Positions 1 to 7,058 of a stretch of 11,331 nt of DNA are shown piece by piece (position 1 is the stretch's first letter; each line of letters opens with the position of its first letter). A program made the translations under genes and the position numbers. The notes beneath the pieces were generated by a model. It worked only from the letters and a program-made list of their open reading frames with translations. It had not been told where the DNA came from and made no database searches. The stretch comes from Alphaproteobacteria bacterium (GTDB taxonomy: Bacteria > Pseudomonadota > Alphaproteobacteria > ATCC43930 > CGMCC-115725). Location of the stretch: the NCBI GenBank assembly GCA_019241915.1, contig JAFAWI010000624.1, forward strand, positions 1-11,331, read 5' to 3'.

Positions 1-921
1 ATCCACCCGATCGAACGGCGATAGCAGTTCGCGCAATGTTATGGCGCTGACCAGCTTGATTTCGGCGGTGAAACCGGCGCCGGGCACGAGATCGCGGGTA
101 AGGCCGGTGGTGTTGTGCAGCAGCAAATCGGCGAGCGCCTTGTGAGCCGCTTCGGGTCCGGCTTGGGTAAAGGCATCGACGTAGAACTCGCGCGCCGCGC
201 GCTCGTTGGTCGCGATCGCATTTTGCGCCCCGGTGCCCGGCGCGCCGATCGGGAAAAGCACCGGAGCAATGTCGCCGCCGATCGCGTGCGGCACCAGCCA
301 ATGGTCCTCCGGATCGAGGCCGTTATCGCGGAAGTGACGCTCGATCCAGGCGATGTTTTCCGGCACCGGTTCGACCGCGACGAACTTGCACGGCAGCGGA
401 TTGAGCTGCTGCAGGATACGGTAGCTCCCGACCGCCTGCGCGCCATAGCACGCCCCGAGCGTAATCATCACAAAGCTCCCTCGGGCCTCGCGCGCCGCCA
501 TCACCCAGTTGGCGGCCTCGAACCAGCCTTCGCCATCCTCGATGACCGGCAACCGCGTCGCGATGCGGCCGCCGCCGACGCTGTCCGGGTTTACCCCGAA
601 CATCGTGCGGAAGCGCGCATCGGTGAGTGCGCCGGAGAAGTCGACAAGATAGCCTGGCGGTACCTCGCCGGCCCATGGGGTCAGGCCGGCGAACAAATCG
701 GCATGGCGCGCCATTCGGTTGTCGACCGTCGCTTGCCGTCCGGTCTCATCCGGTATCACCGCGGCGGCGGGTTTGCCGGGCGTCGGCAGGGCCAGGTGCG
801 GCGGTATTGGCGCTGCCGGGGATGGGACCGCCACGCGCTCGCGCTGCCAGCGTTCTCGGAGGGCGCGCGCCGCCGGATACCCGGGCATCTGCCGCAAGAC
901 GGCTTTGACGGTGCTGTTCAT
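1..921 (-). CDS. FkbM-family SAM-dependent methyltransferase, 3' end beyond window
   Basis: The frame is open from an ATG at 921 to the left edge, giving 307 residues and no stop, so the C-terminus is missing. Residues 150-160 (FVMITLGACYG) fit the glycine-rich SAM-binding motif I of class I methyltransferases. FVAVEPVPEN (180-189) fits the FkbM pattern with the acidic residue that contacts the SAM ribose. The last visible stretch, ITLRELLSPFDRVD, is the usual lead-in to the FkbM motif around (K/H)IDxxGAE, which would lie just outside. The roughly 145 residues before motif I are an N-terminal extension longer than in a minimal FkbM enzyme, and its first 60 are Pro/Ala-rich. FkbM proteins O-methylate sugars or small molecules. 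Here the start overlaps the stop of the preceding 652-aa gene (ATGA), so the two are probably translationally coupled. Inference: it methylates a residue of the exported polysaccharide, possibly as a chain cap. The family call is fairly firm; the substrate is unknown. Confidence 0.82.
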   Translation of the reverse strand, partial: MNSTVKAVLRQMPGYPAARALRERWQRERVAVPSPAAPIPPHLALPTPGKPAAAVIPDETGRQATVDNRMARHADLFAGLTPWAGEVPPGYLVDFSGALTDARFRTMFGVNPDSVGGGRIATRLPVIEDGEGWFEAANWVMAAREARGSFVMITLGACYGAQAVGSYRILQQLNPLPCKFVAVEPVPENIAWIERHFRDNGLDPEDHWLVPHAIGGDIAPVLFPIGAPGTGAQNAIATNERAAREFYVDAFTQAGPEAAHKALADLLLHNTTGLTRDLVPGAGFTAEIKLVSAITLRELLSPFDRVD

Positions 922-2876
922 GCTGCACGGACTGCCTTGGCGGTCTCGGGTTCCGGCTGTACCGGCGGCGGCGTGGCGTCGTTTGGCGCGCCGAACCGCA
1001 ATCGAATGAACACGCTCGACGCGATGCGGTTACGCGCGGAAAGGTTCTGAAACCGGCTGCTGGCCAGATTTGCGAGGGCCATCAGCGGGAACATGATCGC
1101 GGTTGCGGCGAGATGAATCGGAAGCAGCACCGTCGGATGCTGATAGACGCGCGCGGCAGCCCTGATCGCGACGTCGTTGATCGACCACCGCCATCGGCTC
1201 GACGAGGCGATGTAGAACTGCTCGGGCCATAGCCCGAGGCAGGCGAGCGGTCCGAGGCCGGAGGCAAACAGCATACCGAAATTCTGCGGATCGGCGAACC
1301 AGTTGCGGTTGAGCGACGCGATGAAGATCTGTGCGCCGGGACGCAAGAGCGGCGTCACGCGCCGCAAGATCAGATCGATGTTGGCGATCTCGTTGTCGAG
1401 AAGCTCGATGAAGGCAACGTCGAAATCGCCAACCACGATGGTGCGGCGGGAGGGCTGCCGAACCAAGCGGTACGGCGACAACGGTGTATGGGTCGGAACG
1501 CGACGGCCGAGCCAGTCCGTCAGGGGCGTCGATCGGCTCGCGCCGATCAGCACCCGCGACGAGCCGGTGGCGATCTCTTTGGCGGCTGCGACCGCCAGCT
1601 TGTAATCGTGCCAGCGCGGGTGCAGTCGGGTGACGTTGGGCGTCCTGCCGAAAAAAATCTGCTGCAGCCTTCGGAACGCGCGCAATATTCTTTGTTTAGG
1701 TATTTCCGCGGCGCCCGCGTCGCGCTGCGTGGTGGCGGCGTCGAATGCCGCGATCGCACCGAGCCAATAAGGGTGGTTGCGGTGCGGTTGCGGCTTTGGC
1801 GCCATGAGCGTGCGGACCTGCGCCAGCCGCGCATCCATTGCGTCGCGGGCCTCGCTCAGTCCGGCGGGCGGCGCATCGGCGTGAAAAAGAATGGTCTGCT
1901 CGGCATTCGCCCGGTGCCGCGCGGTGGTCCATTCCGAAAGATGCGCGGCGAGCGCTTGCGTCGACATCGCGCCGAGACGAAGAAAACCCGCTTCGTGGCT
2001 GCTTGGCTGGATCTCGACGACCAGATAATCGTCCGAATCGGTCATCACCTCGACGTTGTCGGACGGGCACATCTCGGGCACGAACGAATAGTCGCACGAG
2101 GCGCCGACCACGAAATCGACGATTTCGGGTCGGACGCAGATCATATGCAGCAGATAGAACCGGCCGATCATCGTGGCGTCGTCGACGTGCCACAGCAGAC
2201 GGTTGGTATGCGTGTTATGACACACCGGGTAGTTGAGGATGTTGGCGGCCGTGATCGGGTGCAGACAGCCCAGCGCCCAGCGCATCACCTCACGCGGCTC
2301 GAGCGCCAACACCCCGTCGGCCGAGGCCAGCCGGTTGAGCAGCCAGGGTTCGCCGGCCTCTTCATCGAGCTGAAAATTGCCGGCTTGCACGGCGCTGGCG
2401 CCCGCCTGCATCCGCCCCAGCACCGCCGCGAGCGATCCGTCGGCCATAATGTAGTCCGACACCAGAAAGAAAAAGCAGGTGTCGAGCATGGCCTCGCCGG
2501 CCTGACGTACCGCTCGCGCGTAGGCGAGCGTGACGGTGGTCGAATGATTGCTGCGCGTAATCAAGTCGTCGATCGGCAGAAATTCGACATTGACCAGCTC
2601 CTCGAGGCGCCGGCAGCCCGCCTGGGCGCGAAAGCTCGCCTCGTCGCGCGCCCGCGTCAGGAAGACGAAGCGGGTCGGCAAGGCGTTGGCCAGCGCCGGC
2701 ACGTTACCCGGCGCCAGCAGCGTTGGCAGACTCTGCTCGAAAAACTTGGCGATGAAATCCGCGCCCCATACCGGCAGCAGGATGCAGATGGCGCGCGGCG
2801 GCGGACGCCGCAACTGCGACGCCGGCACCCCGGTGACCGCGTGGGACGGCGCTTCGGCGGCGTCGAGTACGGCCAT
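918..2876 (-). CDS. Large two-domain protein: glycosyltransferase-like N-terminus, methyltransferase-like C-terminus
   Basis: This encodes 652 residues from the ATG at 2876. The frame is open to 3017, but that extension lies inside the 3' end of the ATPase gene, and 2876 falls 11 bp after the ATPase stop. I do not recognise a named family. Residues 28-290 look like an alpha/beta nucleotide-sugar-binding fold: a first hydrophobic strand at ICILLPVWGAD (30-40), another at TRFVFLTRARDE, then FFFLVSDYIMADGS (135-148), which resembles the DxD-bearing strand of GT-A enzymes. Residues 425-560 look like a degenerate class I methyltransferase: RVLIGAS (441-447) at the motif I position, VVGDFDVAFIELLDNE, and LRPGAQIFIASLN (511-523) like the post-methylation strand. 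A hydrophobic stretch at 583-603 could touch the membrane. The tail is Pro-rich. Its position between an ABC exporter and an FkbM methyltransferase points to polysaccharide assembly or terminal modification. That it is a gene is secure; the domain calls are inference. Confidence 0.72.
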   Translation of the reverse strand: MAVLDAAEAPSHAVTGVPASQLRRPPPRAICILLPVWGADFIAKFFEQSLPTLLAPGNVPALANALPTRFVFLTRARDEASFRAQAGCRRLEELVNVEFLPIDDLITRSNHSTTVTLAYARAVRQAGEAMLDTCFFFLVSDYIMADGSLAAVLGRMQAGASAVQAGNFQLDEEAGEPWLLNRLASADGVLALEPREVMRWALGCLHPITAANILNYPVCHNTHTNRLLWHVDDATMIGRFYLLHMICVRPEIVDFVVGASCDYSFVPEMCPSDNVEVMTDSDDYLVVEIQPSSHEAGFLRLGAMSTQALAAHLSEWTTARHRANAEQTILFHADAPPAGLSEARDAMDARLAQVRTLMAPKPQPHRNHPYWLGAIAAFDAATTQRDAGAAEIPKQRILRAFRRLQQIFFGRTPNVTRLHPRWHDYKLAVAAAKEIATGSSRVLIGASRSTPLTDWLGRRVPTHTPLSPYRLVRQPSRRTIVVGDFDVAFIELLDNEIANIDLILRRVTPLLRPGAQIFIASLNRNWFADPQNFGMLFASGLGPLACLGLWPEQFYIASSSRWRWSINDVAIRAAARVYQHPTVLLPIHLAATAIMFPLMALANLASSRFQNLSARNRIASSVFIRLRFGAPNDATPPPVQPEPETAKAVRAA

Positions 2877-2887
2877 CGACGAGGCGC

Positions 2888-3670
2888 TCAGGCGGAAGCT
2901 GCCACGGGCTCGGCCGCCGGCGCGGCGATCGGGCCCTGGTAGCGCTCCGCTACCTCTGCGACGGTGCCGGCGGCAACGATGTGCCCGCTCTCCAACAGGA
3001 TCGCGCGATTGCACCATTCCTCAAGCAACGGCATCGAATGAGAGGCCAGCACAAGAATGTTCGAGCGCGCCACAAACCCGTCCATCCGCTGCCGCGCCTT
3101 CGCGAGAAAACCGGCGTCGCCCGCGGCCAGCCACTCATCCATGAGCAGAATGTCGGGCGGAAATGCGGTGGCAACCGCAAAGCAGAGCCGGATCACCATG
3201 CCCGAGGAATAGGTCCGCACCGGCATATCGATGTGGTAGCCCAGTTCGGTGAACTCGACGATCTCGTCGAAGCGCGCGCGCATCTCGCGCGGATGGATGT
3301 CCATGTACATACCGCGCGCGAGAATGTTCTCCCGCCCCGTCGCATCCGGGATGAGACCGACCGACGATGTCAGCAGCGCCGATACGCGCCCGCTTTTGCG
3401 AAACCGTCCGCGCGTCGGCTGGTAGATGCCGGCAAGAACCTTGAGCAAGGTGCTCTTGCCGGCGCCGTTTGCACCGATCAGCGCGAGCCGCTCGCCGTGC
3501 CGCAGGTCGAGGTCGATGTCCGACAGCGCCAGCACCGCCAACCGGTCCTGCGCGTCCTTACCGATGTTGCCCTGCGTCGTCGCGCTCAGCACCAGCTTGC
3601 GCAGAGACCGGCTGCCGCCGCTGTAGATGGGAAATTCGACCGCTACGTCGTCGAGATGGATAAACGCCAT
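2888..3670 (-). CDS. ABC transporter ATP-binding protein for polysaccharide export (Wzt/KpsT type)
   Basis: This 260-residue nucleotide-binding subunit energises export of an O-antigen-like or capsular polysaccharide across the inner membrane. Visible motifs are Walker A GANGAGKST (66-74), the ABC signature YSSGM (154-158, the form typical of polysaccharide exporters in place of LSGGQ), Walker B ILLMDEW (174-180) with catalytic Glu179, and the switch His211 in LASHS. The chosen ATG at 3670 lies 5 bp after the permease stop and gives the normal opening strand (MAFIHLDDVAVEF). A longer open frame reaching 4405 would only run through the permease gene. The C-terminus ends soon after the catalytic domain with an Ala/Pro-rich tail. 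There is no room for the carbohydrate-binding domain of long Wzt proteins that read a chain terminator, so it is closer to KpsT/TagH or short Wzt proteins. It is likely co-transcribed with the permease and the two downstream modification genes. Confidence 0.94.
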   Translation of the reverse strand: MAFIHLDDVAVEFPIYSGGSRSLRKLVLSATTQGNIGKDAQDRLAVLALSDIDLDLRHGERLALIGANGAGKSTLLKVLAGIYQPTRGRFRKSGRVSALLTSSVGLIPDATGRENILARGMYMDIHPREMRARFDEIVEFTELGYHIDMPVRTYSSGMVIRLCFAVATAFPPDILLMDEWLAAGDAGFLAKARQRMDGFVARSNILVLASHSMPLLEEWCNRAILLESGHIVAAGTVAEVAERYQGPIAAPAAEPVAASA

Positions 3671-3675
3671 GCCGC

Positions 3676-4509
3676 TCAAATCCAATACGCGATCCGGCTG
3701 CGGAACCGCGCGAACATCGCAAAGGCAAAGGCGCAGGCGACCGCCGTTGTGCCCAGCAGTACGGGCCAGGAAGAGCTGGTTATCGGCACGCCGAGCAATG
3801 GTGCCCGGATGACGTCGATCGCGCAGAACAAAGGGTTGAGCTCGCCGATCGGCCGATAACCGCCGAGCGCCTCGATCGGCCAGAATATAGGGGTCACAAA
3901 AAACGCCACCTGCAAAAAACTCGCGACGATCGGCGCGATGTCGCGAAATCGCGTGCTGAGGATGCCGAGCAGCAACCCGACCGCCACCCCGTTGAGGGCC
4001 AGCACCGCGCAGCCGGCAAGCGCCTCGATCAGGTTCCAGTGGAGGGTGATGCCGAACGCGACAATCCCCAGCGGCACCAGCAGCAGGTTGTGCGCAAAGA
4101 CCATGAAATTGCGGCAGACCACCCGGTAGACGTGGATCGAGAACGGGATCGGTACCTGCTGGATAATCGAATCGGCTGCGGTGAAGCTCGCGCAGCCTTC
4201 TGTGATCAGCGACGAGATCAATTGCCAGACGATCAGCCCCAGACCGAGATAAGGGATGTAGCTGATCGGCGGGCTGTGGAACAGGTGCGGATAGATGAAG
4301 CCCATCGCGACGATCATCACCAGCGTGCTGATCGTTACCCAGAAAGGGCCGATTATGGACCCGCGGTAGCGCAGCTTCATGTCCTGCAGCGCCAGCGATC
4401 CCCACATCCAGTAGCGGCGGAACCCGCCGAACAAGTCGTCCAATGCGATCGCGGTACGCCCGCTCGGGGCGGCCGCATCGCGGTCTTCCGTGTCGGCAAA
4501 CGAAACCAT
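3676..4509 (-). CDS. ABC-2 type polysaccharide export permease (Wzm/KpsM type)
   Basis: This encodes a membrane subunit of about 277 residues. An N-terminal cytoplasmic segment ends in a short amphipathic part (YWMWGSLALQDMKLRYRGS), which is characteristic of the ABC-2 polysaccharide exporter family and precedes the first membrane helix (IGPFWVTISTLVMIVAMGF). About five more hydrophobic segments follow (around YLGLGLIVWQLI, FMVFAHNLLLVPLGIVAFG, AVLALNGVAVGLLLGI, VASFLQVAFFVTPIF and VLLGTTAVACAFAFAMF), which is the usual six-helix layout. FFVTPIFWP and GELNPLF are well-conserved family motifs. It pairs with the ATPase that starts 5 bp downstream. Start choice: ATG at 4509. A GTG at 4527, six codons upstream, is equally possible, and neither has a clear Shine-Dalgarno site. 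It is the first gene of the minus-strand operon. Whether it moves O-antigen, capsule or another glycan cannot be told from sequence alone. Confidence 0.93.
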   Translation of the reverse strand: MVSFADTEDRDAAAPSGRTAIALDDLFGGFRRYWMWGSLALQDMKLRYRGSIIGPFWVTISTLVMIVAMGFIYPHLFHSPPISYIPYLGLGLIVWQLISSLITEGCASFTAADSIIQQVPIPFSIHVYRVVCRNFMVFAHNLLLVPLGIVAFGITLHWNLIEALAGCAVLALNGVAVGLLLGILSTRFRDIAPIVASFLQVAFFVTPIFWPIEALGGYRPIGELNPLFCAIDVIRAPLLGVPITSSSWPVLLGTTAVACAFAFAMFARFRSRIAYWI

Positions 4510-4556
4510 CGGCAGTCGGTCAAACACGTATGGATGCGACGATGCTGCGACCGCCG

Positions 4557-4606
4557 GGGCTCGCTCGAGCCCGTCCCACGAGATGGGCCGCGCAACGGCC
4601 GTCTCG
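4557..4606 (-). other. Two adjacent hairpins in the leader of the permease gene
   Basis: Positions 4557-4572 form a perfect 7-bp inverted repeat (GGGCTCG, 2-nt spacer, CGAGCCC). Positions 4579-4606 form a second hairpin with CGAGA/TCTCG outside, GGCCG/CGGCC inside, a small internal bulge and the loop CGCAA. Both lie between the permease start and the putative promoter, so they would be in the mRNA leader. They may be regulatory, protein-binding or incidental. The rest of the divergent interval 4510-4843 shows no supported gene. Confidence 0.35.
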
Positions 4607-4628
4607 ATCGCAACGGACAGCGCCCGCC

Positions 4629-4658
4629 GTATAGCATCGCGTTCGCCGCGCTGTCCAA
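4629..4658 (-). promoter_or_regulatory. Possible promoter of the polysaccharide export operon
   Basis: On the minus strand a TTGGAC hexamer (4653-4658) stands 18 bp upstream of CTATAC (4629-4634), a moderate match to -35/-10 elements. Transcription would begin near 4622 and give a leader of about 110 nt before the permease. This rests on pattern matching only and is weak in a GC-rich genome. Confidence 0.25.
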
Positions 4659-4833
4659 CAGCAGCCTTTGTCGTGCCTTGCTTCGAGGGCGGGCGCGACC
4701 GGGGCGGACGATGTGCAGGCGGCGCGCGAGCAGCCGATTGGACTTGCGGTTGGCGGCGCGACGTGGCGTCCTCCGCTCGGCCGGCCTCGTGCAGCTAAGC
4801 GGTTGCCGGCGCGGGGCCTATCCAACCGCCGAT

Positions 4834-4838
4834 GAGAG
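4834..4838 (+). promoter_or_regulatory. Shine-Dalgarno site deciding the aldo/keto reductase start
   Basis: GAGAG stands 5 nt before the ATG at 4844. The in-frame ATG at 4832 overlaps this site and has no purine-rich sequence at the right distance, so 4844 is preferred. Confidence 0.5.
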
Positions 4839-4843
4839 CTTTT

Positions 4844-5821
4844 ATGCAGCGGCGCAAACTTGGTGCTCTGGAGGTTTCGGCGCTCGGTCTCGGCTGCGCC
4901 ACGATGACGCCGTTCTACGGTGACCCCGACCCTGACGAATCGGTGCGCACGATCCGCCGCGCCCGCGAACTCGGCATCGATTTCCTCGACAGCTCCGACG
5001 CCTACGGCAACGGCCGCAACGAGGAGCTGATCGCCGCGGCGGTCACGGGGCATCGCGCGGACTACGTGATTGCCAGCAAGTTTGGCAACGTCGCGCTGCA
5101 AGGCGGGCCGCGCTTTGCCGACGGCCGGCCCCAATATGTCCAGCAATGCTGCGAGAAAAGCCTGGCGCGACTGAAGACCGACGCGATCGACCTCTACTAT
5201 ATCCACCGCGTCGATGCCGACGTACCGATCGAGGACACGGTCGGCGCGATGGCCGATCTCGTCCAGGCCGGCAAGGTCAGGCATCTTGGCATCTGCGAGG
5301 CCGGCGCAGCGACGATCCGCCGCGCGCATTCGGTCCACCCGATGGCCGCGGTGCAGATCGAATATTCGCTGTGGAGCCGTGACGTCGAGGCCGAAATCTT
5401 GCCACTCTGCCGCGCGCTCGGCATTGGCTTTGTCGCCTACAGCCCGCTGGGGCGCGGCTTCCTGACCGGCACGGTGACGACGCTCGACGGGCTGCGCGAC
5501 GGCGATGCGCGGCGCCGAATGCCGCGTTTTCAGGACGCCAACCTGAAGCGCAACCTGCAGCTGGTCGAGGAGCTGAAGGCGCATGCCGCATCGCAGAACT
5601 GCACGCCGGCCCAGCTCTGTCTCGCTTGGCTGCTGTCGCGCGGCGACTTCGTCGTGCCGATCGCCGGCACCAGCCATGTCCGCTACATCGAACAGAACGC
5701 CGCGGCGGCCGCGGTCAGGCTGTCGGCCGACACCGAGGACGCGCTCGCCCATATCTTCGCGCCCGGCGCCGCTGCCGGCCCGCGCTACGCCGAAGCGCAA
5801 TTGGCCCGGCTGGGCATTTGA
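4844..5821 (+). CDS. Aldo/keto reductase
   Basis: This is a 325-residue NAD(P)H-dependent carbonyl reductase of the (alpha/beta)8-barrel AKR superfamily, presumably cytosolic. From the ATG at 4844 the protein opens MQRRKLGALEVSALGLG, the usual beta-hairpin start. The catalytic tetrad is visible: Asp49 and Tyr54 in FLDSSDAYGNG, Lys79 in IASKFG and His121 in YYIHRVD. The phosphate-binding end is seen in VVPIAGTSHVRYIEQN, near residues 278-293. The YYIHRVD form and overall length fit the bacterial AKR11/AKR13-like group, which reduces aldehydes and ketones. An upstream ATG at 4832 would add four residues. It is the first gene of the plus-strand oxidoreductase series and is divergent from the polysaccharide operon. 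A 105-bp spacer with a palindromic repeat separates it from the next gene, so co-transcription is possible but unproven. The true substrate is unknown. Confidence 0.93.
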   Translation: MQRRKLGALEVSALGLGCATMTPFYGDPDPDESVRTIRRARELGIDFLDSSDAYGNGRNEELIAAAVTGHRADYVIASKFGNVALQGGPRFADGRPQYVQQCCEKSLARLKTDAIDLYYIHRVDADVPIEDTVGAMADLVQAGKVRHLGICEAGAATIRRAHSVHPMAAVQIEYSLWSRDVEAEILPLCRALGIGFVAYSPLGRGFLTGTVTTLDGLRDGDARRRMPRFQDANLKRNLQLVEELKAHAASQNCTPAQLCLAWLLSRGDFVVPIAGTSHVRYIEQNAAAAAVRLSADTEDALAHIFAPGAAAGPRYAEAQLARLGI

Positions 5822-5846
5822 AATCTGCAATCGGCTGAACAAAGAT

Positions 5847-5908
5847 CGTCATCGCCGGGCTTCACCCGGCCATCCGCGTGGATGCCTGGAACAAATCCGG
5901 GCAGGACG
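5847..5908. repeat. Imperfect palindromic intergenic repeat
   Basis: The arms 5847-5875 and 5880-5908 are imperfect inverted copies (19 of 29 positions pair by my count) around a 4-nt centre. The text CGTCATCGCCGGGCTTCACC followed by CCGGCCATCC, then GGATGCC and CCGGGCAGGACG in the other arm, matches a dispersed palindromic repeat I know from Bradyrhizobium-like genomes, often mis-translated as peptides like VPGIHADGRVKPGDDD. It fills most of the spacer between the aldo/keto reductase stop and the Shine-Dalgarno site of the next gene. Its hairpin could stabilise or end transcripts. Confidence 0.65.
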
Positions 5909-5911
5909 TGC

Positions 5912-5920
5912 GAGGGGGAG
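5912..5920 (+). promoter_or_regulatory. Strong Shine-Dalgarno site of the LLM oxidoreductase
   Basis: GAGGGGGAG ends 6 nt before the ATG at 5927. This fixes the start there rather than at the in-frame ATG at 5882, which lies inside the palindromic repeat. Confidence 0.75.
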
Positions 5921-5926
5921 TTTTCA

Positions 5927-6967
5927 ATGGAATTCGGCATGTTCCACGAATTTCCGTCGGTGCCGGGGCGCAGCGAGACGGAGATGTTCGACGAGAGCAT
6001 GGCGCAGATCGATGCGGCCGAGCGCTGGGGCCTCGACGTCATGTGGCTCGCCGAAATCCATTTCGCGCCGGAGCGGACCCACCTGTCGGCGCCGCTGGCC
6101 ATCGCCAGTGCGGTCGCCGGCCGCACCGAGCGCATGAAAATCGGCATTGCGGTGCAGGTGCTGCCGCTGTGCCATCCGCTGCGCCTCGCCGAGGAGGCCG
6201 CGACGGTCGACCAGATCAGCAAGGGTCGGCTCATTTTCGGTGTCGGCCGCAGCGGCGTCGTCAGCACCTACGACGCCTATCAAGTGCCGTATGACGAGAG
6301 CCGCGAGCGCTTTGCCGAGACGCTCGACATCGTCAAGGAGGCATGGTCGAAGCCGCGCTTTTCGTATGAGGGCAAGTACCACCGGTTTACCGATGTTGCC
6401 TGCACACCGCATCCCTACAATGGCAAGCTGCCGCCGATCCGCATCGCCGCCAGCACACCCGACACGTTTCCCGCAATCGGGGCCGCCGGCTACCCGGTCT
6501 TCGCCAGTACCCGGCATTCGACCTGGAGCGAGGTCGTCGGCCAGGTCGCGAGCTATCAGCAGGGCTGGCGCCAGGCGGGACGCAGCGGCCGCGGCGACGT
6601 CTACGTCGCCGGCCCGATCTATGTAGCCGAGACCGACGCCCGCGCCCGCGACGATGCGCGGCACAGCGTCGAGCATTTCTACCGCCTGCAATACGAGCTG
6701 ATCGCCGAGTCGGCGCGCCGCTCGGGCCGGCAGAATTTCATCGACCGGGCCGAGCATTTGCGCACTCTGACCTACGACGATGTGCTGCGCGACAATGTCA
6801 TCGTCGGCTCACCGGAGACGGTGGCCGCGCGGCTCAAGGAGCTGCAGGCCCGCATCGGCTTCGATGGCATCCTTGCCGAGCTCAACTGCGGCGGCCTGAT
6901 CCCGCACGACCGGGTGATGAATGCGCTGCGCTTGCTGTGCCAGGACGTCAAGCCGCACTTCCAGTAG
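5927..6967 (+). CDS. LLM class (luciferase-like) flavin-dependent oxidoreductase
   Basis: This 346-residue TIM-barrel protein belongs to the bacterial luciferase-like family, whose members use FMNH2 or F420 to oxidise or monooxygenate organic substrates. Features are MEFGMFHEF at the first strand, WLAEIHF (40-46) with the conserved His region, LPLCHPLRLAEEAATVDQIS (79-98) followed by GRLIFGVGRSG (100-110), the core luciferase-family signature, IRIAASTPDT near the flavin phosphate site, and the C-terminal NVIVGSPETVAARL (290-303). The length is normal for the family. The downstream FMN-dependent NAD(P)H reductase (9082-9687) could supply reduced flavin if this is a two-component monooxygenase; that is inference. 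Alternatively it could be F420-linked, which the sequence does not settle. It is followed after 91 bp by a Rieske oxygenase, so the two oxygenases may act in one pathway. Confidence 0.93.
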   Translation: MEFGMFHEFPSVPGRSETEMFDESMAQIDAAERWGLDVMWLAEIHFAPERTHLSAPLAIASAVAGRTERMKIGIAVQVLPLCHPLRLAEEAATVDQISKGRLIFGVGRSGVVSTYDAYQVPYDESRERFAETLDIVKEAWSKPRFSYEGKYHRFTDVACTPHPYNGKLPPIRIAASTPDTFPAIGAAGYPVFASTRHSTWSEVVGQVASYQQGWRQAGRSGRGDVYVAGPIYVAETDARARDDARHSVEHFYRLQYELIAESARRSGRQNFIDRAEHLRTLTYDDVLRDNVIVGSPETVAARLKELQARIGFDGILAELNCGGLIPHDRVMNALRLLCQDVKPHFQ

Positions 6968-6971
6968 ATTG

Positions 6972-7011
6972 TTGCGGTCGAGCCGTCATGCGGTTCATGA
7001 TCCGACCGCAA
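6972..7011. other. Inverted repeat between LLM and Rieske genes
   Basis: TTGCGGTCG (6972-6980) and CGACCGCAA (7003-7011) form a perfect 9-bp stem around a 22-nt loop. The loop itself holds a nested inverted repeat, TCATG (6986-6990) and CATGA (6996-7000). No T-run follows, so it is not a canonical intrinsic terminator. It may be an RNA hairpin that modulates differential expression, or an operator. Confidence 0.45.
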
Positions 7012-7047
7012 GACGCGCAGACTGTCGTGCGGCATACCATCCCGGAC

Positions 7048-7053
7048 AGGAGG
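7048..7053 (+). promoter_or_regulatory. Consensus Shine-Dalgarno site of the Rieske oxygenase
   Basis: AGGAGG ends 5 nt before the ATG at 7059. It decides this start against the longer open frame beginning at 6921 inside the preceding gene. Confidence 0.8.
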
Positions 7054-7058
7054 CTTCG

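Noticed and set aside
115..1050. Long plus-strand open frame opposite the FkbM gene
   Set aside because: It is the antisense shadow of a recognisable methyltransferase. Its translation is Arg-rich with no motif.
1488..2942. 484-codon plus-strand frame opposite the 652-residue gene
   Set aside because: The translation is low-complexity Arg/His-rich with no domain. The minus strand has the better start context and operon spacing.
3671..4405. N-terminal extension of the ATPase frame to 4405
   Set aside because: It runs through the permease gene in another frame. The ATPase domain begins naturally at 3670.
4520..5842. 440-codon minus-strand frame over the aldo/keto reductase
   Set aside because: The plus strand has the complete AKR catalytic tetrad. 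The minus frame is a GC-bias artefact.
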